In this document: positions 32,037 to 40,647 of the stretch, piece after piece | Layout of the letters: every line of letters starts with the position of its first letter | How positions within the stretch are numbered: the first letter of the stretch is position 1 | Assembly (NCBI GenBank): GCA_963972195.1 | Contig: CAXATH010000002.1 | Coordinates: forward strand, 124,001-188,000 | Length of the DNA stretch: 64,000 bases | Origin: Litorimonas sp963972195 | Lineage (GTDB): Bacteria; Pseudomonadota; Alphaproteobacteria; Caulobacterales; Maricaulaceae | Direction of reading: 5' to 3' | Position numbers and translations under genes: made by a program | Notes under the pieces: model-generated | What the model was told of the DNA's origin: nothing | The model's database searches: none | The model's input: only the letters and a program-made list of their open reading frames with translations

Positions 32037-32649
32037 TTGACCCTCCGGCCTTTTTCATTACGAGAAGGGAGGGAATGATAATCGTGAATAGTGTCGCAAC
32101 AGATCCGATTAAATATATCGCCACGTCGCCGTAAAAAGAAAAACACAAGGCTGACGCCGCGAATCCAGCGAAAGACGCGGCATGTAGTAATTTCAATTTA
32201 CTCATTTTAGCGACGACGCCATAGGCTAAACCTTGCCCGGCAAATCCGACGATCAAGATAAGATCAAAAAGCCTTGCTGTGCCCTCTTGGAAAAGAATAT
32301 TTAAAACCACCCCTATAAATAAAGTGGCCATCATGCCCGCGAACATGATCCAGACATAGCTTTCGACACGATTTGCGGCTGAATTCGCGCCGGTCTTTTT
32401 ATCAATGTGGCTACCCAGAACAACACAGCCAATTCCGCCGATAACGGCGAAGCCTATCCAAAGATAAGCGAGTGACTGGACAGGTAAGGCAATCGTTTGA
32501 GTCAAAATAGCCCATTGCATGAAGAATGTGACGGTGAGCAAAACACCCCACATCAAACCTATTGGCCCGCCGAGAAGGGGGGTTTCTGCGCCTTCTTTGG
32601 CAAGACGGCTGGCATAATCCAAATCCGCAATTATGTTTTCTTTGGTCAT
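32026..32649 (-). CDS. Integral membrane protein, unknown function
   Basis: 207 residues from the ATG at 32649 (AAGGAG upstream). After a soluble N-terminal segment (residues 1-25, charged) come about six transmembrane helices; examples are LMWGVLLTVTFFMQWAILTQ, SLAYLWIGFAVIGGIGCVVL and VWIMFAGMMATLFIGVVLNI. No transporter or enzyme motif is recognised. It sits between another membrane protein (10 bases upstream) and the winged-helix regulator (11-base overlap), so all three are cotranscribed. Confidence 0.8.
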   Translation of the reverse strand: MTKENIIADLDYASRLAKEGAETPLLGGPIGLMWGVLLTVTFFMQWAILTQTIALPVQSLAYLWIGFAVIGGIGCVVLGSHIDKKTGANSAANRVESYVWIMFAGMMATLFIGVVLNILFQEGTARLFDLILIVGFAGQGLAYGVVAKMSKLKLLHAASFAGFAASALCFSFYGDVAIYLIGSVATLFTIIIPSLLVMKKAGGSNVQ

Positions 32650-32659
32650 TATTGTCTCC

Positions 32660-33292
32660 TTAGTGACGGGTTTTAAGGCGGCGTACATCCGCGAGAATAG
32701 CAAGCACAGTCAGGCCGTAAATGGCGGCGACACCAATGGGCATCCAAGTAATTGAGTGCTCCGGAAAGATTGAGAATATGGCGAGGCAGAACAGGGCGCG
32801 AATAACTGCGTGAACTGAAAACAGACCGGTTCGCCCATAGCTCCATCCAATGACCGGCCAATGTAATGACATCCCGATGGCGAGAATTAATGGCACCAGC
32901 TCTGGCGCAGTCTTCGCCGCGGCGATCAACATCGGCCAGAAGAGTAGCATACTGATAAAGGCCGGAAGCATGACATCGCCAATGGCGGATTTGTCTTTCA
33001 TGAACGGGCATTTGAAAATTGCCGCGAATAAAAGAGCAAGCGGGAAAATCGCGCCGGACGCCGGCAAGGCAATCGTGGCCCATGCGCCTAGATCCATGTA
33101 AAATCCTATCCCGCCCAGAAAGGCCCAGTAAACCAGCCCTGCCAGAGGGATAGGAAAGCCGCCGCGTAAGCGAAGATATTGAGCTTGCCTATGGTCTTTC
33201 AAAGTCTGCTTCAGAATTTCCATATCCGCCGCGGGCTTGACGTCTCCGGAATAACCGAATGTCCCCGAATCTAATGTATCCAACATCGCCAT
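32660..33292 (-). CDS. Integral membrane protein, unknown function
   Basis: 210 residues, first gene of the operon. The N-terminal 45 residues are soluble, with a helix LKQTLKDHRQAQYLRLRGGF, followed by five or six transmembrane helices. Some sections recall the DUF7010-type membrane proteins (PIPLAGLVYWAFLGGIGFYM), but this is not secure. Similar length and layout to the next gene, though with little sequence identity by eye. Confidence 0.78.
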   Translation of the reverse strand: MAMLDTLDSGTFGYSGDVKPAADMEILKQTLKDHRQAQYLRLRGGFPIPLAGLVYWAFLGGIGFYMDLGAWATIALPASGAIFPLALLFAAIFKCPFMKDKSAIGDVMLPAFISMLLFWPMLIAAAKTAPELVPLILAIGMSLHWPVIGWSYGRTGLFSVHAVIRALFCLAIFSIFPEHSITWMPIGVAAIYGLTVLAILADVRRLKTRH

Positions 33293-33347
33293 AACCTTTT
33301 TTCCTTTTTAAGCTAAGAAAAAGCAAATTAATTTTTCCTAAAAATAT

Positions 33348-33362
33348 GTTTGCAATACAAAC
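33348..33362. promoter_or_regulatory. Operator-like palindrome 1 of the divergent promoter region
   Basis: GTTTGCAATACAAAC: inverted repeat GTTTG-N5-CAAAC between the divergent genes starting at 33292 (minus) and 33411 (plus). Confidence 0.6.
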
Positions 33363-33375
33363 TAAAATATGTCAA

Positions 33376-33390
33376 GTTTGAATTACAAAC
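33376..33390. promoter_or_regulatory. Operator-like palindrome 2 of the divergent promoter region
   Basis: GTTTGAATTACAAAC, the same GTTTG-N5-CAAAC design, centre 28 bases from palindrome 1 and followed by the same TAA. A minus-strand TTGACA (-35-like, 33370-33375) lies between the two. Binding by the winged-helix protein of the left operon is an inference. Confidence 0.6.
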
Positions 33391-33410
33391 TAATTTGGAA
33401 GGAGACAATA

Positions 33411-33902
33411 ATGTTTGTTAAGTTGAAAAAATTGAGCGTTGCCACTGGAGGCACCATCTGTGCGCTTTATGCTCTTGGTGCGTTAGGGATTAGCCCGGCT
33501 TGGGCGAATGAAGGTCCGGGCTGGAAAATTAAGGACGGCACTATCCCTGTGACCGTCACGCTTAAGGGCGTGTCTAAAACCGAGGGGCCTATATATGTCT
33601 CAATCCAGACGCGAGAGAATTATCGCTCCATGAAAGGGTTTGGCGGCGTTTTAAGTGAACCAACTCTCGGAGATATAACTCAGACCTTCAAAGTTGATTC
33701 GCCCGGAGACTATGCAGTGTCTGTGTGGCACGACCTGGATGATGATGGCCGGTTCTCAATGACTGAGGATTACAAAATCCTCGATGGCTGGGGTGCGTCC
33801 GGAGACGCGCCTGACGATCGTGAGCCGACATTCGACGATGTTCAAATTAAGGTCGACGAGTCTGGCGCAAATGTGCCTGTCGAGATGAGGTATCCGGGCT
33901 AG
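33411..33902 (+). CDS. DUF2141 domain exported protein
   Basis: 163 residues starting at ATG 33411 behind AAGGAG (an earlier frame start at 33369 lies within the operators). Signal peptide with core ATGGTICALYALGALG ends at AWA. The mature DUF2141 domain has VTVTLKGVSKTEGPIYVSI, the loop YAVSVWHDLDDDGRFSMTEDY (acidic, EF-hand-like, possibly Ca2+-binding) and a C-terminal strand VPVEMRYPG. Members are small periplasmic/secreted beta-sandwich proteins of unknown function. Divergently transcribed from the membrane-protein operon across the twin operators. Confidence 0.88.
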   Translation: MFVKLKKLSVATGGTICALYALGALGISPAWANEGPGWKIKDGTIPVTVTLKGVSKTEGPIYVSIQTRENYRSMKGFGGVLSEPTLGDITQTFKVDSPGDYAVSVWHDLDDDGRFSMTEDYKILDGWGASGDAPDDREPTFDDVQIKVDESGANVPVEMRYPG

Positions 33903-33923
33903 ATAGCCTTTCGACATTGCAAC

Positions 33924-33955
33924 AAATAAAAAAGCCACCGATTTTCGTCGGTGGC
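33924..33955. terminator. Terminator, stronger on the minus strand
   Basis: GCCACCGA, loop, TCGGTGGC. On the minus strand it is followed by TTTTTTATTT, serving the ydbL-like gene; on the plus strand the run is TTAATT and weaker. Confidence 0.82.
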
Positions 33956-33982
33956 TTAATTCGTTTTAAAATCGCTAATTGA

Positions 33983-34372
33983 CTATTTCTGGACCCAGCT
34001 GCCAGAAGACATGAGAACGTATTCGCCAGCACCAGCCTTGGCGACTTGCTTTTCACCCGTTAGGGCGGCGACGACTTCCGTCTTCACATTCTGCTCATTA
34101 GCGAGCCGTGTGTAGAGCGCCTTACGGGCAATATTAATTTCCTTCATGGCGGCACTGGTTGCAGCGTCCAGAGATTGGTTATTTACAGCGTCCAGATAAC
34201 CGGCCGCTGTTTCCCCAATTTTGCCAGCGGCTTTAGCGCTATCGACAGTGGCTTTAGCCGACGCCGATTGCGCCTGTGCGGAGTTCAGGCCTTGCGTGTT
34301 GAGCGCAATTGCGCCTGCGCCCAATAGGGCACCAGTCACGGTTAATGCGACAATTTTTGAAACGGTTTTCAT
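33983..34372 (-). CDS. ydbL: YdbL family (DUF1318) periplasmic protein
   Basis: 129 residues with a signal peptide (GALLGAGAIALNTQGLNSAQA). The mature part, SAKAAGKIGETAAGYLDAV and MKEINIARKALYTRLANEQN, with the C-terminal GAGEYVLMSSGSWVQK, is the DUF1318/YdbL domain. In E. coli YdbL works with the AsmA-like intermembrane phospholipid protein YdbH and the outer-membrane lipoprotein YnbE, apparently as a chaperone. Here it follows a YnbE-like gene by nine bases, but no YdbH gene is adjacent. Confidence 0.85.
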   Translation of the reverse strand: MKTVSKIVALTVTGALLGAGAIALNTQGLNSAQAQSASAKATVDSAKAAGKIGETAAGYLDAVNNQSLDAATSAAMKEINIARKALYTRLANEQNVKTEVVAALTGEKQVAKAGAGEYVLMSSGSWVQK

Positions 34373-34381
34373 AAAAACCTC

Positions 34382-34594
34382 CTAAAACAAGTCCGGGTTG
34401 TCTGCGATAAGCTCTTCGACATCTTTGTCGAGGCGTACGCGAACTTCCTGGTCAATTTTAACATTCAGATCGATTTTGATCGGCTTATCGGACGGTTCAA
34501 TTTTCACCGTTGGCGTACAGGCTGACAGCCCGCCCCCCAAAGAGGTGAAAAAAGCTGCACTCAGCAACACCGATTTCATAGCTGAATTTATCAT
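34382..34594 (-). CDS. ynbE: YnbE-like small outer-membrane lipoprotein
   Basis: 70 residues from ATG 34594 (AAGG eight bases upstream). The lipobox LSAC gives acylated Cys26; the mature 45 residues contain PTVKIEPSDKPIKIDLNVKI, the YnbE signature strand that augments a beta-sheet of YdbH in E. coli, then an amphipathic acidic end VEELIADNPDLF. First gene of the ynbE-ydbL pair. Confidence 0.84.
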   Translation of the reverse strand: MINSAMKSVLLSAAFFTSLGGGLSACTPTVKIEPSDKPIKIDLNVKIDQEVRVRLDKDVEELIADNPDLF

Positions 34595-34772
34595 AATTGG
34601 CCTTATACCTAATTCCGGCTGAACCTGACATTAACAAACTCTCCATGCAATCAGATTTTGTTGCCGCGGACCTTTGGCGCGAGATTTTCTTGAAAGCCTG
34701 CGAATCGCCCGCTAGAGACTAAAAAAACGCCCGACAATATTTGTTAGGGCAATGCCATAACCGGAGGCTCTT

Positions 34773-35768
34773 TTGGCCGAATATCTGACCCTCGAAGCGT
34801 TATTTACGCTTTTCATGCTGATTCTTCTTCAGGCCGTGCTCGGTTTTGACAATCTGCTTTATATCGCAATTGAAAGTAACAAGGTCGGAGATCCAAAAGA
34901 CGCGAAAAAAGTCCGGAAATGGGGAATTGGAATCGCTGTTGTCTTCCGAATCATCCTTCTCTTTGTAATTGTCGGTCTGTTCGGCGCTATGGCAGCGCCG
35001 CTCTTCTCAATACCATTTGCTGGAATTCTTGAAGGAGAGTTTACGCTCCAAAGTCTCGTGACGCTCGGCGGGGGCGGCTTTATTATATATACAGCCATAA
35101 AAGAGATACATCACCTCTTGGCTGTGGACCATATTGAGCATTCAGAAGGTTCCGGAAAGCGGTCTGTTGCAAAAGCGATCGCCCTAATCGTCATCATGAA
35201 TTTGGTGTTCTCTTTTGACTCGATTCTGTCTGCTATGGCGATCGCCAGTATCGACGCCGCAAATATCGTTGATAGTGCAGGGGCGACTTTGGGCGTGTTC
35301 CAAGGCAGCATTGTGGAGTGTAAAGCCGCTCTTATCGCCGACCCGGTAGCCGGAGCTGTCGGATGTGAGCCGACGAAGTCTTATCAAGTTCCGCTCATGG
35401 TAATCGCCATTGTCCTTTCAGGGTTGGCCATGATTTTCATGGCGGATGCTGTCACCAATTTCCTTAAAAAGAATCGCATGTATGAAGTCCTGGGGCTTTT
35501 CATCTTATTCTTGGTTGGCGTCCTTTTGGTCACGGAAGGCGCGCATCTGGCGCATTTGGAGATATTCGGCTTCGCCATTGATGCCATGAGCAAGTCCAGT
35601 TTCTATTTGGTTGTCGGCGTACTGATTGTCACGGACGTCCTTTCCAATGGCTATCAAAAGCGCCTCTGGGCTCAGAAGGAGGCAGAGATCTTAGGCGCTG
35701 ATTCTGCCACAGCGGGCCTCGCAGCGGTCGATGCGTTTAAAGCAAAGAAGAAAAAGGGCTCACAATAG
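34773..35768 (+). CDS. TerC family integral membrane protein
   Basis: 331 residues, starting at TTG 34773, which is well placed behind GGAGG (five-base spacing). About eight to nine transmembrane helices. The TerC/Alx motifs VLGFDNLLYIAIESNKV (acidic pair in helix 1-2) and the mirrored FSFDSILSAMAIAS carry conserved Asp residues linked to metal (Mn2+) export in this family. Tellurite resistance in the family name reflects one plasmid operon only. The C-terminal tail is basic (AKKKKGSQ). A long non-coding stretch follows before the str operon. Confidence 0.9.
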   Translation: MAEYLTLEALFTLFMLILLQAVLGFDNLLYIAIESNKVGDPKDAKKVRKWGIGIAVVFRIILLFVIVGLFGAMAAPLFSIPFAGILEGEFTLQSLVTLGGGGFIIYTAIKEIHHLLAVDHIEHSEGSGKRSVAKAIALIVIMNLVFSFDSILSAMAIASIDAANIVDSAGATLGVFQGSIVECKAALIADPVAGAVGCEPTKSYQVPLMVIAIVLSGLAMIFMADAVTNFLKKNRMYEVLGLFILFLVGVLLVTEGAHLAHLEIFGFAIDAMSKSSFYLVVGVLIVTDVLSNGYQKRLWAQKEAEILGADSATAGLAAVDAFKAKKKKGSQ

Positions 35769-36059
35769 AGACAGAATTCCAGATAGCGGAAATGCCTCAC
35801 TGTGAATCCCGTGATTGCCTGAAAAAACCGCATATCTGCTGTTGACGGAACCCATCCGCCCTCGTATATGGCGCCCCACGCTGATGAACATGCTGTCTGA
35901 GGGTCACCTTAGAAACCTTGTTTAAAGCAAAATTGGAATAACTTAGTCATCCCGGTTGCGGAATTTTCGCGGCAAGGGATGGTCTTTTGCAGACATCCGG
36001 CACTCGGGCATGGGGTTCGAATGCGGGGCTGTTTGCATTTTGTGCAGGAAAAACGGCCC
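35769..36059. other. Intergenic region and leader ahead of rpsL
   Basis: About 290 bases holding the str promoter (35842-35870) and an untranslated leader of roughly 180 bases. A frame continuous with rpsL could start at 35979, adding 27 unconserved residues; rpsL most likely starts at 36060. Confidence 0.5.
35842..35870 (+). promoter_or_regulatory. Promoter of the str operon (rpsL-rpsG-fusA-tuf)
   Basis: TTGACG (35842-35847), exactly 17 bases, TATATG (35865-35870). A strong sigma-70-type promoter, the only good match between terC and rpsL. Confidence 0.65.
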
Positions 36060-36431
36060 ATGCCAACAATTCAGCAGCTCATTCGCAAGCCGCGCAAAGA
36101 CAAGCGTAAACGGAATAAGGTTCCGGCTCTTGAGGCGTGTCCTCAGAAACGCGGCGTTTGTACACGTGTTTATACAACCACTCCTAAGAAGCCTAACTCA
36201 GCGCTTCGTAAGGTGGCCAAGGTTCGTTTGACGAATGGGTTTGAAGTTTTGTCTTATATCCCGGGTGAGGGGCATAACCTGCAAGAGCATAGTGTTGTGC
36301 TGATCCGCGGCGGTCGTGTGAAAGACTTGCCGGGTGTGCGCTATCACGTCCTTCGCGGCGTTCTGGATACTCAGGGCGTTAAAGATCGTAAGCAACGTCG
36401 TTCGAAATACGGCGCGAAGCGTCCTAAGTAA
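36060..36431 (+). CDS. rpsL: 30S ribosomal protein S12
   Basis: uS12, 123 residues, sits at the decoding centre of the 30S subunit. The start ATG 36060 gives the canonical MPTIQQLIRKPR. The streptomycin-site loops TTTPKKPNSALRKVAK (Lys43 equivalent) and GGRVKDLPGVRYH (Lys88 equivalent) are wild type, so no classical streptomycin-resistance substitution is present. First gene of the str operon; rpsG follows 11 bases downstream. Confidence 0.98.
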   Translation: MPTIQQLIRKPRKDKRKRNKVPALEACPQKRGVCTRVYTTTPKKPNSALRKVAKVRLTNGFEVLSYIPGEGHNLQEHSVVLIRGGRVKDLPGVRYHVLRGVLDTQGVKDRKQRRSKYGAKRPK

Positions 36432-36442
36432 GGTAGTCAGCC

Positions 36443-36913
36443 ATGTCACGTCGTCACCGCGCAGAAAAACGGGTTATCCTTCCCGATGCAAAATTTAATG
36501 ATTTGGTCCTCGCCAAGTTCATGAATGCCATCATGTTGGACGGAAAGAAGTCCACAGCCGAAAAAATCGTCTATGGCGCCATGGATATCGTTGAGGATAA
36601 GGCCAAGACGGAATCAATCCGTGTTTTTCATGATGCGCTAGAAAATATTAAGCCGGCTGTAGAGGTTCGCTCTCGCCGTGTCGGTGGTGCAACTTACCAG
36701 GTGCCTGTTGAAGTGCGCCCTGAGCGCCGCCAGGCTTTGGCAATTCGTTGGTTGGTGAATGCTTCGCGTTCCCGCAATGAAAACACAATGCGCGAGCGCC
36801 TTGCAGGTGAATTGCTCGATGCGTCAAACAATCGTGGTACAGCCGTCAAGAAGCGTGAAGACACGCACCGCATGGCTGACGCCAACCGCGCCTTCTCACA
36901 TTACCGCTGGTAA
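36443..36913 (+). CDS. rpsG: 30S ribosomal protein S7
   Basis: uS7, 156 residues, nucleates assembly of the 30S head and contacts the E site. SRRHRAEKRVILPDAKFND and the GGATYQVPVEVRPERRQAL block are typical; ends SHYRW, the short C-terminal version. In gamma-proteobacteria S7 represses this operon by binding the rpsL-rpsG spacer; here that spacer is only 11 bases, so such a site is not evident. Confidence 0.98.
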   Translation: MSRRHRAEKRVILPDAKFNDLVLAKFMNAIMLDGKKSTAEKIVYGAMDIVEDKAKTESIRVFHDALENIKPAVEVRSRRVGGATYQVPVEVRPERRQALAIRWLVNASRSRNENTMRERLAGELLDASNNRGTAVKKREDTHRMADANRAFSHYRW

Positions 36914-36936
36914 ACTGAAAGATTTAGAGACCGATC

Positions 36937-39021
36937 ATGGCACGCGACTATAAACTCGAAGACTACCGTAACTTCGGCATCATGGCTCACATTGATGCGG
37001 GTAAAACGACCTGCACAGAGCGGATTCTGTATTATACGGGTAAGAATCACAAAATTGCTGAGGTTCATGATGGCGCGGCCACTATGGATTGGATGGAGCA
37101 AGAGCAAGAGCGCGGCATCACGATTACGTCTGCGGCGACCACATGTTTCTGGGCTGGTAAGCGTTTGAATATTATTGACACTCCGGGACACGTTGACTTT
37201 ACGATTGAAGTTGAGCGTTCTTTGCGGGTTCTTGACGGCGCGGTTGCGCTTCTAGATGCCAACGCAGGTGTTGAGCCTCAAACTGAGACAGTCTGGCGTC
37301 AGGCTGACAAATATAAAGTCCCTCGCATGATCTTCATCAATAAGATGGACAAGCTTGGTGCCGATTTTTACGCCTCTGTTCAGTCTGTAAAAGACCGTCT
37401 CGGCGGTAATGCTTTGGAAATGCAGCTTCCGATCGGTTCTGAAGATAACTTCAAGGGCGTTGTCGATCTTGTTAAGAACGTTGCTTATATCTGGGAAAAA
37501 GAAGCAGATTTGGGCGCGACTTACGACATCGTCGATATTCCGGCTGACATGGTCGAGAAGGCAAATGAGTACCGTGAAAAGCTTATCGAAGCTGTCGCTG
37601 AGATGGACGATAAGGTCATGGAAGCTTATTTCGAAGGCGAAATGCCGTCTGTTGAGACGATTCAGGGTTTGGTTCGTAAGGCCACTATCGCAAACAAAGT
37701 TGTGCCTGTGTTCTGCGGTACGGCCTTTAAGAACAAAGGTGTTCAGCCTTTGCTTGATGCTGTTGTGGCTTATCTTCCTAACCCGCTCGAAATCCCGCCA
37801 ATCAAGGGTATCGACGTGAAAACAGGTGAGGAGACTACGCGTCCAGCCTCTGATGATGCGCCTTTGTCAATGTTGGCATTTAAAATCATGAACGACTCAT
37901 TCGTTGGGACATTGACATTCTGTCGTTTGTACTCCGGCGTTCTCGAGGCCGGTTCGACAATCTTGAACTCTGTTAAAGAGAATAAAGAGCGTGTTGGCCG
38001 AATGATGATGATGCACTCTAATGACCGCGAAGATATCAAGCAGGCTTATGCTGGTGATATTATCGCTGTGGCTTCTCTTAAGCAGACAACCACTGGCGAC
38101 ACGCTTTGCGACCCTAAAGAGCCAGTTATCCTGGAGCGAATGGAATTCCCTGATCCGGTCATCGAGATTGCGGTTGAGCCAAAGTCAAAAGCTGACCAAG
38201 AAAAACTAGGTGTTGGCTTGCAGCGTTTGGCGGCAGAAGACCCTTCTTTCCGCGTTTCCACAGATATGGAATCCGGTCAGACAATTATGGCAGGTATGGG
38301 TGAGCTTCACTTGGACATCCTTGTGGACCGTCTTAAGCGTGAATTTGGTGTTGAAGCCAATATTGGTCAGCCACAGGTTGCTTATCGCGAATCTCTCGCG
38401 GCGCCAGTTACAATCGATTATACGCATAAAAAGCAATCAGGTGGTTCTGGCCAGTTTGGCCGCGTGAAAATTAACTTCACACCGCTTGAGCCAGGTTCAG
38501 GTATTGAATTCGAAAACTCAGTTGTTGGTGGTAACGTTCCTAAGGAATATATCCCGGGTGTTGAAAAAGGTATTCGCACCATGGCAGAAACAGGTCTTTT
38601 GGCTGGTTTCCCATTCATCGACTTCAAAGCTGAGTTGTATGATGGTGCGTACCATGACGTTGACTCCTCGGTTATGGCTTTCGAAATCGCTGCGCGCGCC
38701 GCGTTCCGCGAGATCAAAAGCGAAGGCCGTATCGATTTGCTTGAGCCTATCATGAAGGTCGAGGTTGTAACGCCAGATGAGTATATGGGCGACGTTATTG
38801 GTGACTTGAATTCACGTCGCGGCATGATCGAAGGCACGCAAATGCGCGGTAACGCCAATGTCATTAATTCAATGGTGCCTTTGGCGAACATGTTTGGTTA
38901 CGTGAATGACCTGCGGTCAAAAACTCAGGGTCGTGCACAATTTACGATGACATTCGATCACTATGCGAAGACGCCACAGGCGGTTGCAGATGAAGTTATC
39001 TCAAAGCAGGGCGGCAATTAA
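36937..39021 (+). CDS. fusA: Elongation factor G
   Basis: Translocation GTPase, 694 residues. G1 loop GIMAHIDAGKTTCTERIL, G3 IIDTPGHVDFT, G4 NKMD (INKMDKLGADF) and the domain IV loop HKKQSGGSGQFGRVKI are all intact; fusidic-acid-site residues look ordinary. A 23-base spacer follows rpsG and tuf follows 52 bases later. Confidence 0.98.
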   Translation: MARDYKLEDYRNFGIMAHIDAGKTTCTERILYYTGKNHKIAEVHDGAATMDWMEQEQERGITITSAATTCFWAGKRLNIIDTPGHVDFTIEVERSLRVLDGAVALLDANAGVEPQTETVWRQADKYKVPRMIFINKMDKLGADFYASVQSVKDRLGGNALEMQLPIGSEDNFKGVVDLVKNVAYIWEKEADLGATYDIVDIPADMVEKANEYREKLIEAVAEMDDKVMEAYFEGEMPSVETIQGLVRKATIANKVVPVFCGTAFKNKGVQPLLDAVVAYLPNPLEIPPIKGIDVKTGEETTRPASDDAPLSMLAFKIMNDSFVGTLTFCRLYSGVLEAGSTILNSVKENKERVGRMMMMHSNDREDIKQAYAGDIIAVASLKQTTTGDTLCDPKEPVILERMEFPDPVIEIAVEPKSKADQEKLGVGLQRLAAEDPSFRVSTDMESGQTIMAGMGELHLDILVDRLKREFGVEANIGQPQVAYRESLAAPVTIDYTHKKQSGGSGQFGRVKINFTPLEPGSGIEFENSVVGGNVPKEYIPGVEKGIRTMAETGLLAGFPFIDFKAELYDGAYHDVDSSVMAFEIAARAAFREIKSEGRIDLLEPIMKVEVVTPDEYMGDVIGDLNSRRGMIEGTQMRGNANVINSMVPLANMFGYVNDLRSKTQGRAQFTMTFDHYAKTPQAVADEVISKQGGN

Positions 39022-39073
39022 GCCGGTCAAAAGTTAAAGTTTAAGGCCTCCTAGAAGAGAACGGAGTAAGAAA

Positions 39074-40249
39074 ATGGCAAAAGAGAAATTTGAGCGTAAT
39101 AAGCCTCATGCCAATATCGGCACGATTGGTCACGTTGACCACGGCAAGACGACGCTAACGGCGGCGATCACGAAGTATTTCGGTGATTTCCGGGCTTATG
39201 ATCAGATTGACGGCGCGCCGGAAGAAAAAGCGCGTGGTATCACCATTTCTACAGCTCACGTTGAGTATGAGACGGAAAACCGTCACTACGCTCACGTCGA
39301 CTGCCCGGGCCATGCTGACTATGTTAAGAACATGATCACCGGCGCGGCTCAAATGGACGGCGGCATTTTGGTTGTGAACGCAGCGGACGGCCCTATGCCG
39401 CAAACGCGCGAGCATATCCTATTGGCCCGTCAGGTCGGTGTTCCGGCTCTTGTTGTTTACATGAACAAGGTTGACCAGGTTGACGACGAAGAGCTTCTAG
39501 AGCTTGTCGAAATGGAAATCCGTGAGCTTCTCAGCTCTTATGATTTCCCGGGTGATGACATTCCTATCATTGCAGGGTCTGCTTTGGCCGCGATGAACGG
39601 CGAAACACCTGAAATCGGTGAAGAGTCTATCAAGAAGCTGATGGAAGCTGTTGATGCTTACATTCCGCAGCCTGAGCGCGCGATTGATCAGCCTTTCTTG
39701 ATGCCTATCGAAGATGTGTTCTCTATCTCTGGTCGCGGTACTGTTGTGACAGGCCGGGTTGAGCGCGGCGCGGTTAACGTTGGCGACGAGATTGAGATTG
39801 TCGGTATCAAAGATACCAAGAAGACCACATGTACTGGTGTTGAAATGTTCCGTAAGCTCCTCGACCGAGGAGAGGCCGGCGACAATATCGGCGCTTTGCT
39901 TCGCGGTGTTGACCGTGAAGGTGTTGAGCGCGGCCAGGTTCTTTGTAAGCCGGGTTCCGTTACGCCTCACCAGAAGTTTGAAGCGGAAGCTTATATCCTG
40001 ACGAAGGAAGAAGGCGGTCGTCATACGCCGTTCTTCAACAACTACCGTCCACAATTTTACTTCCGGACGACGGATGTGACCGGTGTTGTGACCCTGAAAT
40101 CAGGTACCGAGATGGTTATGCCTGGCGACAATGTGAACATTGACGTTGAGCTTATCGTGCCGATCGCCATGGAAGAGAAGCTCCGCTTCGCTATCCGTGA
40201 AGGCGGACGTACCGTCGGTGCCGGCGTCGTCTCTAAGATTACTGATTAA
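39074..40249 (+). CDS. tuf: Elongation factor Tu
   Basis: Delivers aminoacyl-tRNA, 391 residues (the usual alphaproteobacterial length). GHVDHGKTTLTAAI (G1), RGITISTAHVEYE, DCPGHADYVKNMITGAAQMD (G3), NKVDQVDD (G4) and the kirromycin/elfamycin-site region at the C-terminus are standard. A strong ribosome site (AACGGAG) precedes it. A hairpin lies between tuf and rpsJ. Whether a second tuf copy exists elsewhere cannot be seen here. Confidence 0.98.
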   Translation: MAKEKFERNKPHANIGTIGHVDHGKTTLTAAITKYFGDFRAYDQIDGAPEEKARGITISTAHVEYETENRHYAHVDCPGHADYVKNMITGAAQMDGGILVVNAADGPMPQTREHILLARQVGVPALVVYMNKVDQVDDEELLELVEMEIRELLSSYDFPGDDIPIIAGSALAAMNGETPEIGEESIKKLMEAVDAYIPQPERAIDQPFLMPIEDVFSISGRGTVVTGRVERGAVNVGDEIEIVGIKDTKKTTCTGVEMFRKLLDRGEAGDNIGALLRGVDREGVERGQVLCKPGSVTPHQKFEAEAYILTKEEGGRHTPFFNNYRPQFYFRTTDVTGVVTLKSGTEMVMPGDNVNIDVELIVPIAMEEKLRFAIREGGRTVGAGVVSKITD

Positions 40250-40271
40250 GTCAGTTAAGTAATTCATTTGT

Positions 40272-40295
40272 CCGGTGCCTCCAAGGCGGCACCGG
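40272..40295 (+). promoter_or_regulatory. Hairpin between tuf and rpsJ
   Basis: CCGGTGCC, eight-base loop, GGCACCGG, followed by GTTCGTTGTTT. Strong stem but weak U-tract; a partial terminator, an attenuator or a processing site separating str from S10 expression. Confidence 0.5.
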
Positions 40296-40330
40296 GTTCG
40301 TTGTTTGAAGCGTAAAGATTAGGCCCTGTT

Positions 40331-40645
40331 ATGGATCGTCAAAATATTCGCATCCGGTTGAAAGCCTTCGACCACCGTATTCTCGATACTTCTACCAAGG
40401 AGATCGTCTCTACGGCTAAGCGCACTGGTGCTACCGTGCGCGGGCCCATTCCGCTGCCAACCCGGATTGAGCGTTTTACTGTAAACCGCTCACCACATGT
40501 TAATAAGAAATCTCGCGAGCAATTCGAGATCCGTACGCATAAGCGTATGCTCGATATCGTGGACCCGACACCACAAACCGTGGACGCGCTGATGAAGCTC
40601 GACCTCGCAGCCGGTGTTGATGTTGAAATCAAATTGGGAGCATAG
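40331..40645 (+). CDS. rpsJ: 30S ribosomal protein S10
   Basis: uS10, 104 residues, in the 30S head; also the NusE antitermination partner. Recognised from IRIRLKAFDHRILDTSTKEI and the loop RFTVNRSPHVNKKSREQFEI; ends GVDVEIKLGA. Begins the S10 operon after tuf, with rplC two bases downstream. Confidence 0.98.
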   Translation: MDRQNIRIRLKAFDHRILDTSTKEIVSTAKRTGATVRGPIPLPTRIERFTVNRSPHVNKKSREQFEIRTHKRMLDIVDPTPQTVDALMKLDLAAGVDVEIKLGA

Positions 40646-40647
40646 AC

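Noticed and set aside
35979..36059. N-terminal extension of rpsL
   Set aside because: Unconserved residues ahead of the canonical MPTIQQL start.
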